A stretch of DNA of 64,000 bases from an uncultured Clostridium sp. (GCF_947039605.1 NZ_CAMQZG010000005.1:1-64000), one strand, 5' to 3'. Shown: positions 44,505 to 53,099, counted from the stretch's first letter. Notes: a model not told the origin generated them from the sequence alone. Made by a program: numbers and translations.

Positions 44505-45398
44505 TTATTTAAGCTCTCTACCATGTCCAATAAAGAAGATAGCAAGTGCATCAGGTCCTGTATGAGAACCTATAACTAGCCCAATATTATTAAATACAAC
44601 ATCTCTAAATTCAGTTGTTTCTAAAACTAAATCTCTAAGTGCAAGAGCATCATCTAAACAACCTGCATGACTTATATAAAGAGTTTGATTTTTAGAATCT
44701 ATCACATTTGTCTCTATATAGGCAGCTAAAGTTTTTAATAATTTCTTTTTACCTTTTACTTTTGTAAATGTTACAAGCTCTCCCGCGTCGTTTACATATA
44801 TAATTGGTTTAACATTTAATAATCCTCCAACAAAAGCAGTTGTAGCAGAAATTCTACCACCTCTTTTTAAGTGATCTAAACTGCTTACAGAAAGTATGTG
44901 GAATAGATTTGGAGCAATTTTTAAAAGTTCATCTTTTATTTCATCAATAGATTTTCCAGCCTTTTTTAGGTCAGAAGCCATAAGTGTAAGTATGCCTGTA
45001 CCAGTTGAGGCACATTTAGCATCTACAATTTCAATTCTAGCATCAGGGTATCTTTCTAATAATTCAGTTTTTGCAAGAACTGAAGAATTATAAGTACCGC
45101 TTAAAGCAGATGAAAAAGCTATGTATAAAATATCATTACCTTTCTCAATTTCTTCTTCAAATGCATTTTCAAATCTAAATGCATTTACTTGTGATGTTGT
45201 AGATAATGTCTTTTCAGTTCTTAAAGAAGCATAAAAATCTGAATAATCTAATCCGAAATTACCTTCTTCAATATATTCTTTATCTTTAAAATTACAGCAA
45301 AGCCCTAAGACTTTAACGTTTAAATCATTTAAAAGAGCTAAATTTAAATCTGTATTTAAATCGGCGCTCGAGTCTGTAAAAATAGTGAAATTTTTCAT
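44505..45398 (-). CDS. DegV family fatty-acid-binding protein
   Basis: The 297-residue protein matches the DegV family, which binds a fatty acid and, as FakB, presents it to the kinase FakA. Typical parts are FTIFTDSSADLN at the start, KTLSTTSQVNAF, YIAFSSALSGTYNSS, HLKRGGRISATTAFVGGLLNVKPI, and a late IGLVIGSHTGPDALAIFFIG. The Thr/Ser residues of the STTSQ and SSALSGTY motifs contact the lipid head. An in-frame ATG at 45410 overlaps the AAGGATGG ribosome binding site, so the start at 45398 is preferred. No FakA gene is in the window. Confidence 0.92.
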   Translation of the reverse strand: MKNFTIFTDSSADLNTDLNLALLNDLNVKVLGLCCNFKDKEYIEEGNFGLDYSDFYASLRTEKTLSTTSQVNAFRFENAFEEEIEKGNDILYIAFSSALSGTYNSSVLAKTELLERYPDARIEIVDAKCASTGTGILTLMASDLKKAGKSIDEIKDELLKIAPNLFHILSVSSLDHLKRGGRISATTAFVGGLLNVKPIIYVNDAGELVTFTKVKGKKKLLKTLAAYIETNVIDSKNQTLYISHAGCLDDALALRDLVLETTEFRDVVFNNIGLVIGSHTGPDALAIFFIGHGRELK

Positions 45399-45586
45399 AA
45401 AAAAATCCATCCTTATTGTTAAAAAAATTGTATTCTTTAAATTTAATTAGCGAATAATACTTATATTAAATGTTACGAACTAAATAATACATTAGAAGTT
45501 TATATTAAATAATATTAGAGAATATTACAAGAAGATAATTTGAAATTGGGATAATAATCATAAAAAAAGCTCTTTTATTCTTTATC

Positions 45587-45615
45587 TTGCTTTATTTTTA
45601 TAATTATGATAGAAT
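45587..45615 (+). promoter_or_regulatory. Promoter of tRNA-Arg(ACG)
   Basis: TTGCTT at 45587-45592 and TAGAAT at 45610-45615 have a 17-base spacer. The tRNA starts 14 bases later. Confidence 0.7.
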
Positions 45616-45628
45616 CTTAACGTAATAT

Positions 45629-45705
45629 GCATTAGTAGCTCAGTTGGATAGAGTACTCGGCTACGAACCGATTGGTCGGAGGTTCGAATCCTCTCTGATG
45701 CACCA
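45629..45705 (+). tRNA. tRNA-Arg(ACG)
   Basis: Acceptor arms GCATTAG and CTGATGC pair, with discriminator A and encoded CCA. The anticodon loop CTACGAA gives ACG. Its first base would be edited to inosine by TadA, whose gene is at 51232 in this window. Confidence 0.96.
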
Positions 45706-45712
45706 AATTAAT

Positions 45713-45747
45713 AGAAACACTAAACTTATAATGAGTTTAGTGTTTTT
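45713..45747 (+). terminator. tRNA-Arg terminator
   Basis: AACACTAAACT pairs with AGTTTAGTGTT and is followed by a run of eight T. Confidence 0.88.
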
Positions 45748-46075
45748 TTTATGTAAAAAAGGCTAAAGAGATGCTTTAAATGCTACTATTATAAATACTA
45801 TCCGTATAAGACTCTATAGTAACCTTTTAGGAAAAAAAAGAACAAAATATTGGTTAGATTTGGTAAAATTATGATGAAAACTAATATTTTTTAATTATTT
45901 GTTTTTAGGAGAATATACGAATCAAAAAACAAGATAGAGTAGTTTTTTTTAGACAATATAAGGTGTGTGTGAATCTTTTATTGTTTTGATATCCAATGTT
46001 TATAAGTTATAAAGAACGATTAAGCACAAGTATATTAGAAGATTTTTTAATTTTCATCATAGGAGGGTCAAAGGT
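45748..46075. other. Gene-free intergenic region
   Basis: No reading frame, tRNA or stable hairpin is convincing in this 328-base AT-rich stretch. It must hold the promoter of the small basic protein that follows. Confidence 0.55.
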
Positions 46076-46267
46076 ATGACTGAAAAAAAGAATCCACAAA
46101 CAGAAGCAAATAAAAGATGGCAACAAAAGAATAGAGAAAGAGCTAGATATCTAAGAAATAGATCATCTGCTAGAAGTTTTATAAGAGGACAGGCTACAAT
46201 TGAAGACTTAGAAGAACTATCAATTCTTTTTGCTGCAAGAAAAGAATTCCTAGAAAAAAATAATTAA
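46076..46267 (+). CDS. Small basic conserved protein
   Basis: The 63-residue protein is strongly basic in its first half (TEANKRWQQKNRERARYLRNR) and acidic-helical in its second half (TIEDLEELSILFAARKEFLEK). The pattern suggests two or three helices that bind nucleic acid or ribosomes. I recall similar small proteins from clostridia, without a known function. A strong AGGAGGGTCAAAGGT site precedes the ATG. It is monocistronic and has a long leader region. Confidence 0.75.
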   Translation: MTEKKNPQTEANKRWQQKNRERARYLRNRSSARSFIRGQATIEDLEELSILFAARKEFLEKNN

Positions 46268-46424
46268 AAACTAGAAAATTAAGATAAGATAATTAAAATC
46301 TTGTCTTTTTTTATATTTAAATAAGTTATGAAGGGCAGTATGGTATTTTATTTTATCCTTGATTAGGGCATTATAAGTTATAATATTAAATAAGTAATAT
46401 AAACTTTTAAGGATGGTATAATTT

Positions 46425-46943
46425 ATGGAAGAAATAGCAATTGTAGATATAGATGATAAAATAATTGGATATAGTGAAAAAATGAAAGTCCATGAAGAGG
46501 GCGTTTTACATAGAGCTTTTTCAGTATTAATATTTAATGATAAAAATAAAATGTTAATACAAAGAAGAGCATTAGAAAAATATCATTCACCAGGAGAATG
46601 GACTAATGCCTGTTGTAGTCACCAAAGAGATGGTGAAACAATAAAAGAAGCAGCGTATAGAAGAATCACAGAAGAACTTGGAATAGTTCCCCCAAACCTT
46701 ATAGAAAGATTTGTATTTCATTATAAATGTAAATTTAGTAATGAATTATATGAGAATGAAATAGACCATGTTTTTACAGGTATATATAATGAAAAAATTA
46801 CAAACTTTAATAAAGAAGAAGTTTGTGATACACAATGGATTTCGTATGAAGATTTACTTAGTTGGATCAATAAGAGGCCGCAAGATTTTACTTTCTGGTT
46901 CAAAAATATCATGAAAAAAATACCTGAGAATTTTAAATTTTAA
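46425..46943 (+). CDS. idi: Isopentenyl-diphosphate delta-isomerase, type I
   Basis: This 172-residue Nudix-fold enzyme interconverts IPP and DMAPP. Diagnostic pieces are LHRAFSVLIFNDKNKMLIQRR, then GEWTNACCSHQRDGET with the catalytic Cys, then AYRRITEELGI (Nudix helix), and NEIDHVFTG with the catalytic Glu. Length is normal for the bacterial type. Clostridia usually make both isomers directly through the MEP pathway, and type II isomerase is more common in Firmicutes, so a type I gene is a little unusual. No isoprenoid genes are adjacent. A GGATGGTATAATTT leader gives a modest ribosome binding site before the ATG, and a terminator follows. Confidence 0.92.
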   Translation: MEEIAIVDIDDKIIGYSEKMKVHEEGVLHRAFSVLIFNDKNKMLIQRRALEKYHSPGEWTNACCSHQRDGETIKEAAYRRITEELGIVPPNLIERFVFHYKCKFSNELYENEIDHVFTGIYNEKITNFNKEEVCDTQWISYEDLLSWINKRPQDFTFWFKNIMKKIPENFKF

Positions 46944-46944
46944 A

Positions 46945-46974
46945 AAGAGCGCATCAATTTTGATGCGCTCTTTA
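46945..46974 (+). terminator. idi terminator
   Basis: AAAGAGCGCATCAA pairs with TTGATGCGCTCTTT around a 2-base centre. Only a weak T run follows. Confidence 0.75.
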
Positions 46975-47264
46975 GTTTAGTAGATGCTATTGAAAAAATA
47001 AATTAATAAAAATAAAATATATATTTCAAGATTATTAATAATAAATTGGGTTTTATTATATTAAAAATATGAAAATAGCAATTAAATTCAATATTATCAA
47101 TAAAGTATATTATTAGATAATAGTTATTGATTATGATATTATAAAAATATAGAAATTATAGCTACTATAAAATTTCAAAGTTAAAGATAGAAACTAGAGT
47201 TACAAATTGTCCGAATAAATTACTTAAGTATCCCATTAAAGAATTTATAAAATAGATATCTAAA
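46975..47264. other. Gene-free, very AT-rich stretch before the CARF nuclease
   Basis: No open frame or tRNA is seen. It ends in a strong hairpin at 47267, so a short untranslated RNA could be made from here; no promoter of good quality was found. Confidence 0.5.
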
Positions 47265-47266
47265 AG

Positions 47267-47318
47267 AGCCTCACAAGAGATGTTCCTCCAACGGACCTTG
47301 TGAGGTTCTTATTTTTTT
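47267..47318 (+). terminator. Terminator-like hairpin just upstream of the CARF nuclease gene
   Basis: AGCCTCACAAG at 47267-47277 pairs with CTTGTGAGGTT at 47297-47307, with a 19-base loop (AGATGTTCCTCC within it), and T-rich sequence follows. It stands 62 bases upstream of the CARF gene start, with no gene for 300 bases before it. It may end a small RNA or act as an attenuator of the nuclease gene. Confidence 0.6.
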
Positions 47319-47379
47319 TGAATATTTCTTTTCAATAAGTAGGAAGCTAATAGTAAATAAACTTATAAGGGTGATTAGC

Positions 47380-48537
47380 ATGGAATTTGATTTACTTATA
47401 AACATTTTTGATTCTCACAATGAAGCAAGTATACTTTTGACTGAAAAGTATAAGCCTAAAAATATTTTGTTTTTTTATATGAATTCACAAGAAGAGGTTC
47501 AATTAGAAAAGCTAAAAGAATATTATAAAGAAAAGTTCCCAGTTTGTAAGTTTGATTATCAAAAATTAGACTTAAATAATCCAAGTAGTATAGAGGATGT
47601 AATAACATCATATCGAGGACTAGAAGGTGTATGTAATCTTACTTCAGGTAAGAAATTAGTTACTTTGATGGTATATAGTTTTTGTGTGAAATATGGTGTG
47701 GATTGCAGGTATGTAGATATTAAGAACGAGGTTTTAATTACATTAGATCCAAAAGAAATTATATTAGAGCAAGATAGTTTTGTTGATTTAGATATAGAAG
47801 ATATTATTAAAAGTATAGGTGGTTCTATAATAGTAGATTCTACAAAGGCATATAATGATGAGGCTATATTTGAATTTACAACATGGATTAGCCAAAATTT
47901 AGAGGTTTGGGATATTTTAAAAATGTTATTGCAAGATGTTAGTATGTTTTTAAGAGATGAGAGTAATCCAGATTTTTTGAAAGTGGATAAAGAGAAAATT
48001 CCAATTGAAATTATGCCTTTTTTAAGAGAAAGATTAGAGTTTTTAGCAAGAAACAATCAAATAAGTTTGGTTGATACTGGTAGTTATTATGATATTGTAT
48101 TTTCAAATGATTTTATAAAGACATTCTTGTTTAAAAGTGGAACATGGCTTGAAATACTAACTCAAAATATAGTAGAAAATATAAAAGAAATAGATGATGT
48201 TAAAAGTGGACTTATGTTTCTTTGGAATAATGATAAGGCAAAGGTTAGAAATGAGTTAGATGTTGTAGCAATAAAGGATTCTGTGATGATTTGTATATCA
48301 TGTAAAGATTCTAAAAAATATGATGAAGTTACGCTAAATGAACTTAATGTGTATGCAACTCAAATAGGCGGAGATAATGTTATAAAGATACTTGTTGCAA
48401 CTAAAGAACCTATGAAGAGTACAGTAGGTCAAAGAGCTAAGGAAATGAATATAGAACTTGTAGTATTTGATGGGAATATTAATAATTTTAAAAGAGAAAT
48501 TACTGCAATTATAAATGAAAAAAGAGAAACTAGTTAA
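47380..48537 (+). CDS. CARF-domain nuclease, Card1/Can2 (DUF1887) family
   Basis: The 385-residue protein joins an N-terminal CARF domain to a PD-(D/E)xK nuclease. CARF features are LINIFDSHNEASILL at the start and VCNLTSGKKLVTLM near residues 84-97, where the TSGKK loop would touch cyclic oligoadenylate. The nuclease part has SGTWLEILTQNIV near 254, RNELDVVAI with Asp294, and ICISCKDSKK with Lys309. The position two before the Lys is Ser307, not Glu. Relatives of type III CRISPR systems cut nucleic acid when a cyclic tetra-adenylate messenger binds. No cas gene or array is in the window. The ATG at 47380 is preferred because AGGGTGAT forms its ribosome binding site. Confidence 0.85.
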   Translation: MEFDLLINIFDSHNEASILLTEKYKPKNILFFYMNSQEEVQLEKLKEYYKEKFPVCKFDYQKLDLNNPSSIEDVITSYRGLEGVCNLTSGKKLVTLMVYSFCVKYGVDCRYVDIKNEVLITLDPKEIILEQDSFVDLDIEDIIKSIGGSIIVDSTKAYNDEAIFEFTTWISQNLEVWDILKMLLQDVSMFLRDESNPDFLKVDKEKIPIEIMPFLRERLEFLARNNQISLVDTGSYYDIVFSNDFIKTFLFKSGTWLEILTQNIVENIKEIDDVKSGLMFLWNNDKAKVRNELDVVAIKDSVMICISCKDSKKYDEVTLNELNVYATQIGGDNVIKILVATKEPMKSTVGQRAKEMNIELVVFDGNINNFKREITAIINEKRETS

Positions 48538-48556
48538 AACTAGTTTCTCTTTTTAG
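48522..48556 (+). terminator. Terminator of the CARF nuclease gene
   Basis: AGAGAAACTAGTT pairs with AACTAGTTTCTCT and T residues follow. The stop codon lies inside the hairpin. Confidence 0.85.
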
Positions 48557-48619
48557 GACACTGACATTGTAGTTTTTCGACATCTTAAAAGCATTGTAAG
48601 TTAATAATTTTAGTGCTTT

Positions 48620-49510
48620 TTATTTGTATTTTTTACCGATTGTTTCACCCATAGTAACAAGTGATTCAAATCCTTTTTCTGTTTCTCTAACGATATCATT
48701 ATCAATTTTAATTATATTTTTTTTGAAGAATAAAATTGTAGTTGAACCACCGAATTTAAAGAAGCCTTTTTCATCTCCTTTTTTAACTGGCGTATCAGCT
48801 CTGTAACTTTGAATAATTGTACCAACACAAGTTGCTCCAACTTCCATAGTTATTACATTTCCAAAATTTTTGCTTTTGAAGATAGACCATTCTCTTTTAT
48901 TTTTACAAAATAAATTAGGTACTTTCTCTAAGGCTATTGGATTAACGGAGTAATAAGCCCCTTTAATTTTTTGACTAGAACCACAAACACCATCATCGAT
49001 AAAATGGAATCTATGATAATCTGTTGGGCAAAGTCTTAGAATAAGACAAGTTCCACCTTCAAATTCTTTCGCTACTAAGTCGTTGCTTATAAGCTCTCTT
49101 AGTGAGTATGTGAATCCTTTTACTTGAACAATATTATCCATATTAATATTTTCATATCCAAGCAGTCTTCCATCACCAGGAGATATAAGATTATCTGTAT
49201 CTGAAGTTATTGGTCTTGCTTCATCAAGTAATTTCCTAGCGAAGAAATCATTAAAGTTTTTAAATTCAGATATATCTTTTTCAAGAAAATCAGTATCTAT
49301 ATCAAATTTATCTATAAACTTTGGAATTTTCTTTTTGCTAAATTTGCTACTACAATAAAGTCCATAAATTTTAGAAAACATTTTTTTCTTTATAAATAAT
49401 TCAAGGACTCCTTTACCAACAGGTGAACTGTAAGACCAATTTATATAGTTAAGTCCTGCAACTTGTTCAACTTCGTAGCATTTAGTTTCTCTGTTATATA
49501 TTTTAAACAT
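48620..49510 (-). CDS. psd: Phosphatidylserine decarboxylase proenzyme
   Basis: The 296-residue protein matches the clostridial Psd type. It turns phosphatidylserine into phosphatidylethanolamine at the membrane. The cleavage motif is [12 protein letters not shown] near residue 255; self-cleavage before the Ser makes the pyruvoyl group. Other family parts are NDFFARKL near 88, [12 protein letters not shown] near 107, [17 protein letters not shown] near 162 (catalytic His), and [12 protein letters not shown] near 227. A GGAGATACTAA ribosome binding site precedes the ATG. No pssA gene lies next to it, unlike in many clostridia. Confidence 0.95.
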   Translation of the reverse strand: MFKIYNRETKCYEVEQVAGLNYINWSYSSPVGKGVLELFIKKKMFSKIYGLYCSSKFSKKKIPKFIDKFDIDTDFLEKDISEFKNFNDFFARKLLDEARPITSDTDNLISPGDGRLLGYENINMDNIVQVKGFTYSLRELISNDLVAKEFEGGTCLILRLCPTDYHRFHFIDDGVCGSSQKIKGAYYSVNPIALEKVPNLFCKNKREWSIFKSKNFGNVITMEVGATCVGTIIQSYRADTPVKKGDEKGFFKFGGSTTILFFKKNIIKIDNDIVRETEKGFESLVTMGETIGKKYK

Positions 49511-49659
49511 TTAGTATCTCCTTATTAAAAGTAAAACAACTATTATAATATCTTAAAAAGGTACTTCAAACAACTTTTTTAAAAAAATATGGTTTATTAC
49601 TTTGTTGACATCGATTAGCATAATATATAGAATTAAAGTATAAGTATATAAAGTGATAA

Positions 49660-49731
49660 GCCTCTATAGTTTAATGGACAGAACAATCCCCTCCTAAGGG
49701 ATAAATATAGGTTCGATTCCTATTAGGGGTG
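49660..49731 (+). tRNA. tRNA-Arg(CCT) without encoded CCA
   Basis: The anticodon stem ATCCC/GGGAT holds the loop CTCCTAA, giving anticodon CCT (arginine AGG). The T arm ATAGG/CCTAT is perfect. The acceptor GCCTCTA pairs with TAGGGGT with two G-U pairs, and the discriminator is G. After it comes CTTA instead of CCA, so the end must be added by the CCA enzyme. All other complete tRNAs here encode CCA. Confidence 0.85.
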
Positions 49732-49734
49732 CTT

Positions 49735-49766
49735 AAAAGCCTAATATTAATTAATATTAGGCTTTT
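49735..49766 (+). terminator. tRNA-Arg(CCT) terminator
   Basis: AAAGCCTAATATT pairs with AATATTAGGCTTT and T residues follow. Confidence 0.88.
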
Positions 49767-49931
49767 TGTTTATAATAATTTATATGTATAGTAATATTCT
49801 ATGAAATATTATTAAAGTAAAATTGTGATAAAGATAAATTTACCAAAAATTTATAATCACAAAAGAATTTATATAGTATTATGATATAATAGTATATTAT
49901 AATAATTTTTAAAAAAAATAGGAGTGTGGTA

Positions 49932-51227
49932 TTGTTGGAACCGTCCGTGATTATGCAAATCGTGGTTCTTGTAGTTCTGATAGGTTTATCAGGATTCTTC
50001 TCATCATCAGAAACTGCTCTTACATCTGTTAATAAGATTAAGATTAGACATATGGTTGAGGGAAATGTAAAAGGAGCGAAGTTAGTTGAAAAATTAATAG
50101 ATTCGCCAAAAGAGCTTTTAGGAGCTATTTTAATAGGAAATAATATAGTTAATATAGGAGCTTCATCTTTAGCAACTGTCTTAGCTACTACATTGTTTGA
50201 AAATACTAGTTTTAAAGATACTGGAGTTGCTATAGCAATTGGAGTAATGACTATTCTAATATTAATATTTGGTGAGATTACACCAAAATCTCTTGCACAA
50301 CAAAATGCAGAGACTGTTAGTATAAAAGTGTCTAAGCCAATAGCAGTAATAGTATTTGTACTTAAACCATTTGTTTGGGTATTTACTAAAATATCATCTT
50401 TATTTATAAGAATACTTGGTGGTGACCCTGATAAGGCTCAACCATTTATCACAGAAGAAGAGTTAAAAACTCTTGTTGATGTTGGTAATGAGGAAGGTGT
50501 TCTTGAGGAAGATGAAAAGGAAATGATTTTCAACGTTTTTGAATTTGGTGATTCACAAGTTAAAGATATTATGGTTCAAAGAGTTGATATTATAGCAGAG
50601 GATACTAAGGTAAGTTATGTGGAGCTTTTAGAGGGAATTAAAGAGTACCAATTTTCTAGAATTCCTATATATGATGAAAATATTGATGATATAGTAGGTA
50701 TTTTTAATACTAAAGATTTAATACTTTTATCAGATGAAGAAAAGCAAAACTTTGATATAAAAACTCACATGAGAAAACCTCATTATACGTTTGAGTTTAA
50801 AAAGATAACAGATTTATTTAATGAAATGAAAAAAACAAGAAATCATATATCTGTAGTTTTAGATGAGTATGGTGGTACAGTTGGAATAGTAACAATTGAG
50901 GACCTTATTGAGGAAATTGTTGGTGAAATAGAAGATGAGTATGATGAACATCAAGAAGAGATTGTAGAAGTTAAAGAAAATGAGTATATTGTAGATGGTA
51001 GTACAAGATTAGAGGATTTAAGTGAAATAGTTGATGTTTCTATTGAATCTGATGAATTTGATTCTGTTGGTGGGTTTGTAATAGGAACACTTGATAGATT
51101 ACCTGAGACAGGAGAGCATATTGAATTCGAAAATCTTAAGTTTGTTGTTGAAGAGATAGATAAAAAAAGAATTAAGAAGGTTAGAGTGTTTGTTGGAAAA
51201 GTAATTCCAAAGGAACAAGAAGATTAA
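49932..51227 (+). CDS. CNNM/CorC-family membrane protein with CBS pair
   Basis: The product of about 431 residues has an N-terminal DUF21 (CNNM) membrane domain with SGFFSSSETALTSVNKIKIRHM and LLGAILIGNNIVNIGASSLA, then a CBS pair starting near VKDIMVQRVDIIAEDT, and a CorC/HlyC domain at the end (DEFDSVGGFVIGTLDRLPE). Members export magnesium or other ions, or regulate such export. Several starts are possible (GTG 49926, TTG 49932, TTG 49935); the AGGAG at 49920 best fits the TTG codons. tadA follows after 4 bases, so the two genes are co-transcribed. Confidence 0.9.
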   Translation: MLEPSVIMQIVVLVVLIGLSGFFSSSETALTSVNKIKIRHMVEGNVKGAKLVEKLIDSPKELLGAILIGNNIVNIGASSLATVLATTLFENTSFKDTGVAIAIGVMTILILIFGEITPKSLAQQNAETVSIKVSKPIAVIVFVLKPFVWVFTKISSLFIRILGGDPDKAQPFITEEELKTLVDVGNEEGVLEEDEKEMIFNVFEFGDSQVKDIMVQRVDIIAEDTKVSYVELLEGIKEYQFSRIPIYDENIDDIVGIFNTKDLILLSDEEKQNFDIKTHMRKPHYTFEFKKITDLFNEMKKTRNHISVVLDEYGGTVGIVTIEDLIEEIVGEIEDEYDEHQEEIVEVKENEYIVDGSTRLEDLSEIVDVSIESDEFDSVGGFVIGTLDRLPETGEHIEFENLKFVVEEIDKKRIKKVRVFVGKVIPKEQED

Positions 51228-51231
51228 CATT

Positions 51232-51690
51232 ATGAATTATATGGATTTAGCTTTAGATGAAGCAAAAAGAGCATTAAAACTTGGAGAGGTTCCTGTTGGA
51301 GCTATTATAGTGCATGAAGGTGAGATTATTGCTAAAGCATATAATATGAAGGAAACTTTAAAAGATGTTACTGCTCATGCGGAAATTTTAGCTATTAGAG
51401 AAGCTAGTAGAAAAATTGGGAATTGGAGACTCAGTAGGGCGCAGATGTATGTTACATTAGAGCCTTGCCCTATGTGTGCAAGTGCAATAGCACAAGCTAG
51501 AATAGAAACTGTATATATAGGAACTTTTGATCCAACAAGCGGTGCGTGTGGAAGTTTAATAGACCTTGCACAAAATAATAGGCTTAATACCTTTTATGAT
51601 GTTAAATGGTGTTATGATGAAAGATGCAGCGAGATATTAACTAATTTTTTTGAACAAAGAAGAAAAGAAAATAGAGGAAAGAATGTCTAA
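51232..51690 (+). CDS. tadA: tRNA adenosine deaminase
   Basis: This 152-residue enzyme turns A34 of tRNA-Arg(ACG) into inosine; that tRNA is encoded at 45629. The zinc and catalytic site is clear: VTAHAEILAIREAS (His ligand and proton-shuttling Glu) and LEPCPMCASAIAQARI (Cys pair). Length and the early ALKLGEVPVGAIIV match TadA. The ATG lies 4 bases after the CorC-type gene. In many clostridia tadA stands directly before the SRP RNA gene; here about 9 kb of other genes lie between. Confidence 0.96.
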   Translation: MNYMDLALDEAKRALKLGEVPVGAIIVHEGEIIAKAYNMKETLKDVTAHAEILAIREASRKIGNWRLSRAQMYVTLEPCPMCASAIAQARIETVYIGTFDPTSGACGSLIDLAQNNRLNTFYDVKWCYDERCSEILTNFFEQRRKENRGKNV

Positions 51691-51709
51691 ATAAAGGCAT
51701 TCTTTTTTT
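51680..51709 (+). terminator. Short tadA terminator
   Basis: AGAATG pairs with CATTCT, with the tadA stop codon in the loop, and seven T follow. The stem is only six pairs. Confidence 0.6.
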
Positions 51710-51740
51710 GCTTTTTTTAATAAAAATAGTTATTTTTTAA

Positions 51741-52400
51741 GTTTTTGATAATAATTTTAATATTATTAAAAAAACTGTTGGGGGAAGTCAGACACAAACA
51801 ACTTATAATAATGTTATTAAGTCAATTCAAAAACATTATTTAGTACAGAATTCTAACGGAACTTTTTCTATAAAGAAAATAGCTTATGAGCTATACCCAA
51901 AGCAAGTAATGGATCAAATTACAAAAGGTATGGAGGGAATGAATCTTCAAATCTTACAAGGTAATATTAATTTTAAGGTAGAGGGAAATAAAACAGTAAA
52001 AACAGAGTCAGTAAATAAAGATGCTGTAAATAAAGCATTTTTCCAAGATACTTATAAGGGATTTGGTTTTAACTTTATGAGTGACCAATTTGTACATACT
52101 TACTGTTATAACTTCCACTATAATTGGTATGGTTTTTACTGTGCTGTTAATTTACAAGGATGTAGAGTTTTAATAAATGAATTACAACTTACAATTGCTA
52201 GTGCTGGTGGCTTAACAGCTGTTACAGCACTTACAGGGAATGTAATAATAAGTACAGGTTGTGGACTTGAAGCTGTTTATGCTGGAGTTATACAATCTAA
52301 CTTACAATTAGGAGTTCAAAGAGGAACCGGTGCTACTATATCAGCTTGGGGAAGTCCTATGGGGAAAGCAATAATATATACTGCAACACCAAATAATTAA
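51741..52400 (+). pseudogene. 5'-truncated gene for an unknown, possibly secreted protein
   Basis: The frame is open for 219 codons from just after a TAA at 51738, but no ATG, GTG or TTG occurs before ATG 51909. That ATG has no ribosome binding site and stands amid coding-like sequence (NNVIKSIQKHYLVQNSNGTF upstream of it). The N-terminus of a larger protein therefore seems lost at a junction next to the tadA terminator. The C-terminal half is rich in Gly, Ala and Thr with four cysteines (for example YCYNFHYNWYGFYC and VIISTGCGLEAVYAG) and looks like a secreted or pore-type peptide, but no family is recognised. A terminator follows at 52410. Expression from 51909 cannot be excluded. Confidence 0.5.
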
Positions 52401-52409
52401 AGATTTTTT

Positions 52410-52440
52410 AAGGACTGTGTTTATTATACAGTTCTTTTAT
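52410..52440 (+). terminator. Terminator after the truncated gene
   Basis: GGACTGT at 52412-52418 pairs with ACAGTTC at 52428-52434 and T residues follow. Confidence 0.65.
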
Positions 52441-52494
52441 TTTCCAAAAAATGTTATAATTAAACAAGTTTAATTATAAATATAGGGGAATTTT

Positions 52495-52599
52495 ATGATT
52501 ATAGAGAGATTAAAAAAAGAGGATATTCAAATGAGAAAATAGGATATACAGAAGATGTTGTCGGTTTTAGAAAAGGATATCAAGAGTTTTAGTAGGTGA
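52495..52599 (+). pseudogene. Short frame interrupted by an in-frame TAG
   Basis: ATG at 52495, with AGGGG nine bases upstream, opens MIIERLKKEDIQMRK and meets TAG at 52540. The same frame continues coding-like with DIQKMLSVLEKDIKSFSR to TGA at 52597. It is probably a decayed small gene; it may also be chance. No homologue is recognised. Confidence 0.3.
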
Positions 52600-52643
52600 A
52601 AAGAAAAGCAATATTGGGGAATAATTAAAAGGGGGACGAGCGT

Positions 52644-53099
52644 TTGATTAAGATGAAAAAAAAGACAAGTATTGGGGACTTAAAGAGGATTTTCTTTGAG
52701 AATAAGGAGTTTGTTTTTGGGGAATTAAAGAATTGTCTTAAGGTAACACTTGGAAAAAGAATAAAAAGTATCGAAGTAGAAGAAGGAATAATGTATGTTT
52801 GGATATATTATTATCTATCTTTAGCTGAGGAAGATAAAGGTTTGGGGAATAGAGTTATTTTTTCATTAGTAGTAGACTTTGATCAAATGATAAAGAAGGA
52901 TATAAGTTTTAGCTATAATGCAAATACAAGAAATTTAGAGGTTAAAAAAGAGTTTGCAAATGAGTGGATGAAAAAAAATATTCTTGATATGTTAGAGTAT
53001 AAGGATGGGGATATGAAAAAGGCAGAAACACATATGTATAATGTTTTAAATAAAATAGAAGGTAAGTATACTAAGATAGTTAGAATAAATATAAATTGA
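52644..53099 (+). CDS. Hypothetical soluble protein
   Basis: This 151-residue soluble protein has a basic N-terminus (MIKMKKKTSIGDLKRIFF) and mixed alpha/beta content, with an aromatic strand YVWIYYYLSLAEEDK. The start is TTG at 52644, which stands 7-8 bases after GGGGGA; the in-frame ATG at 52653 is less well placed. A strong terminator follows. No family is recognised, and the neighbours give no clue beyond being other unknown small genes. Confidence 0.6.
   Translation: MIKMKKKTSIGDLKRIFFENKEFVFGELKNCLKVTLGKRIKSIEVEEGIMYVWIYYYLSLAEEDKGLGNRVIFSLVVDFDQMIKKDISFSYNANTRNLEVKKEFANEWMKKNILDMLEYKDGDMKKAETHMYNVLNKIEGKYTKIVRININ

Noticed and set aside
47559-48056. 165-codon minus-strand frame inside the CARF nuclease gene
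   Set aside because: It lies opposite a well-supported gene and shows no family features.
52540-52542. In-frame TAG read as pyrrolysine or programmed read-through
   Set aside because: No pyrrolysine genes or read-through signal are visible, and the frame is only 34 codons; decay or chance is simpler.
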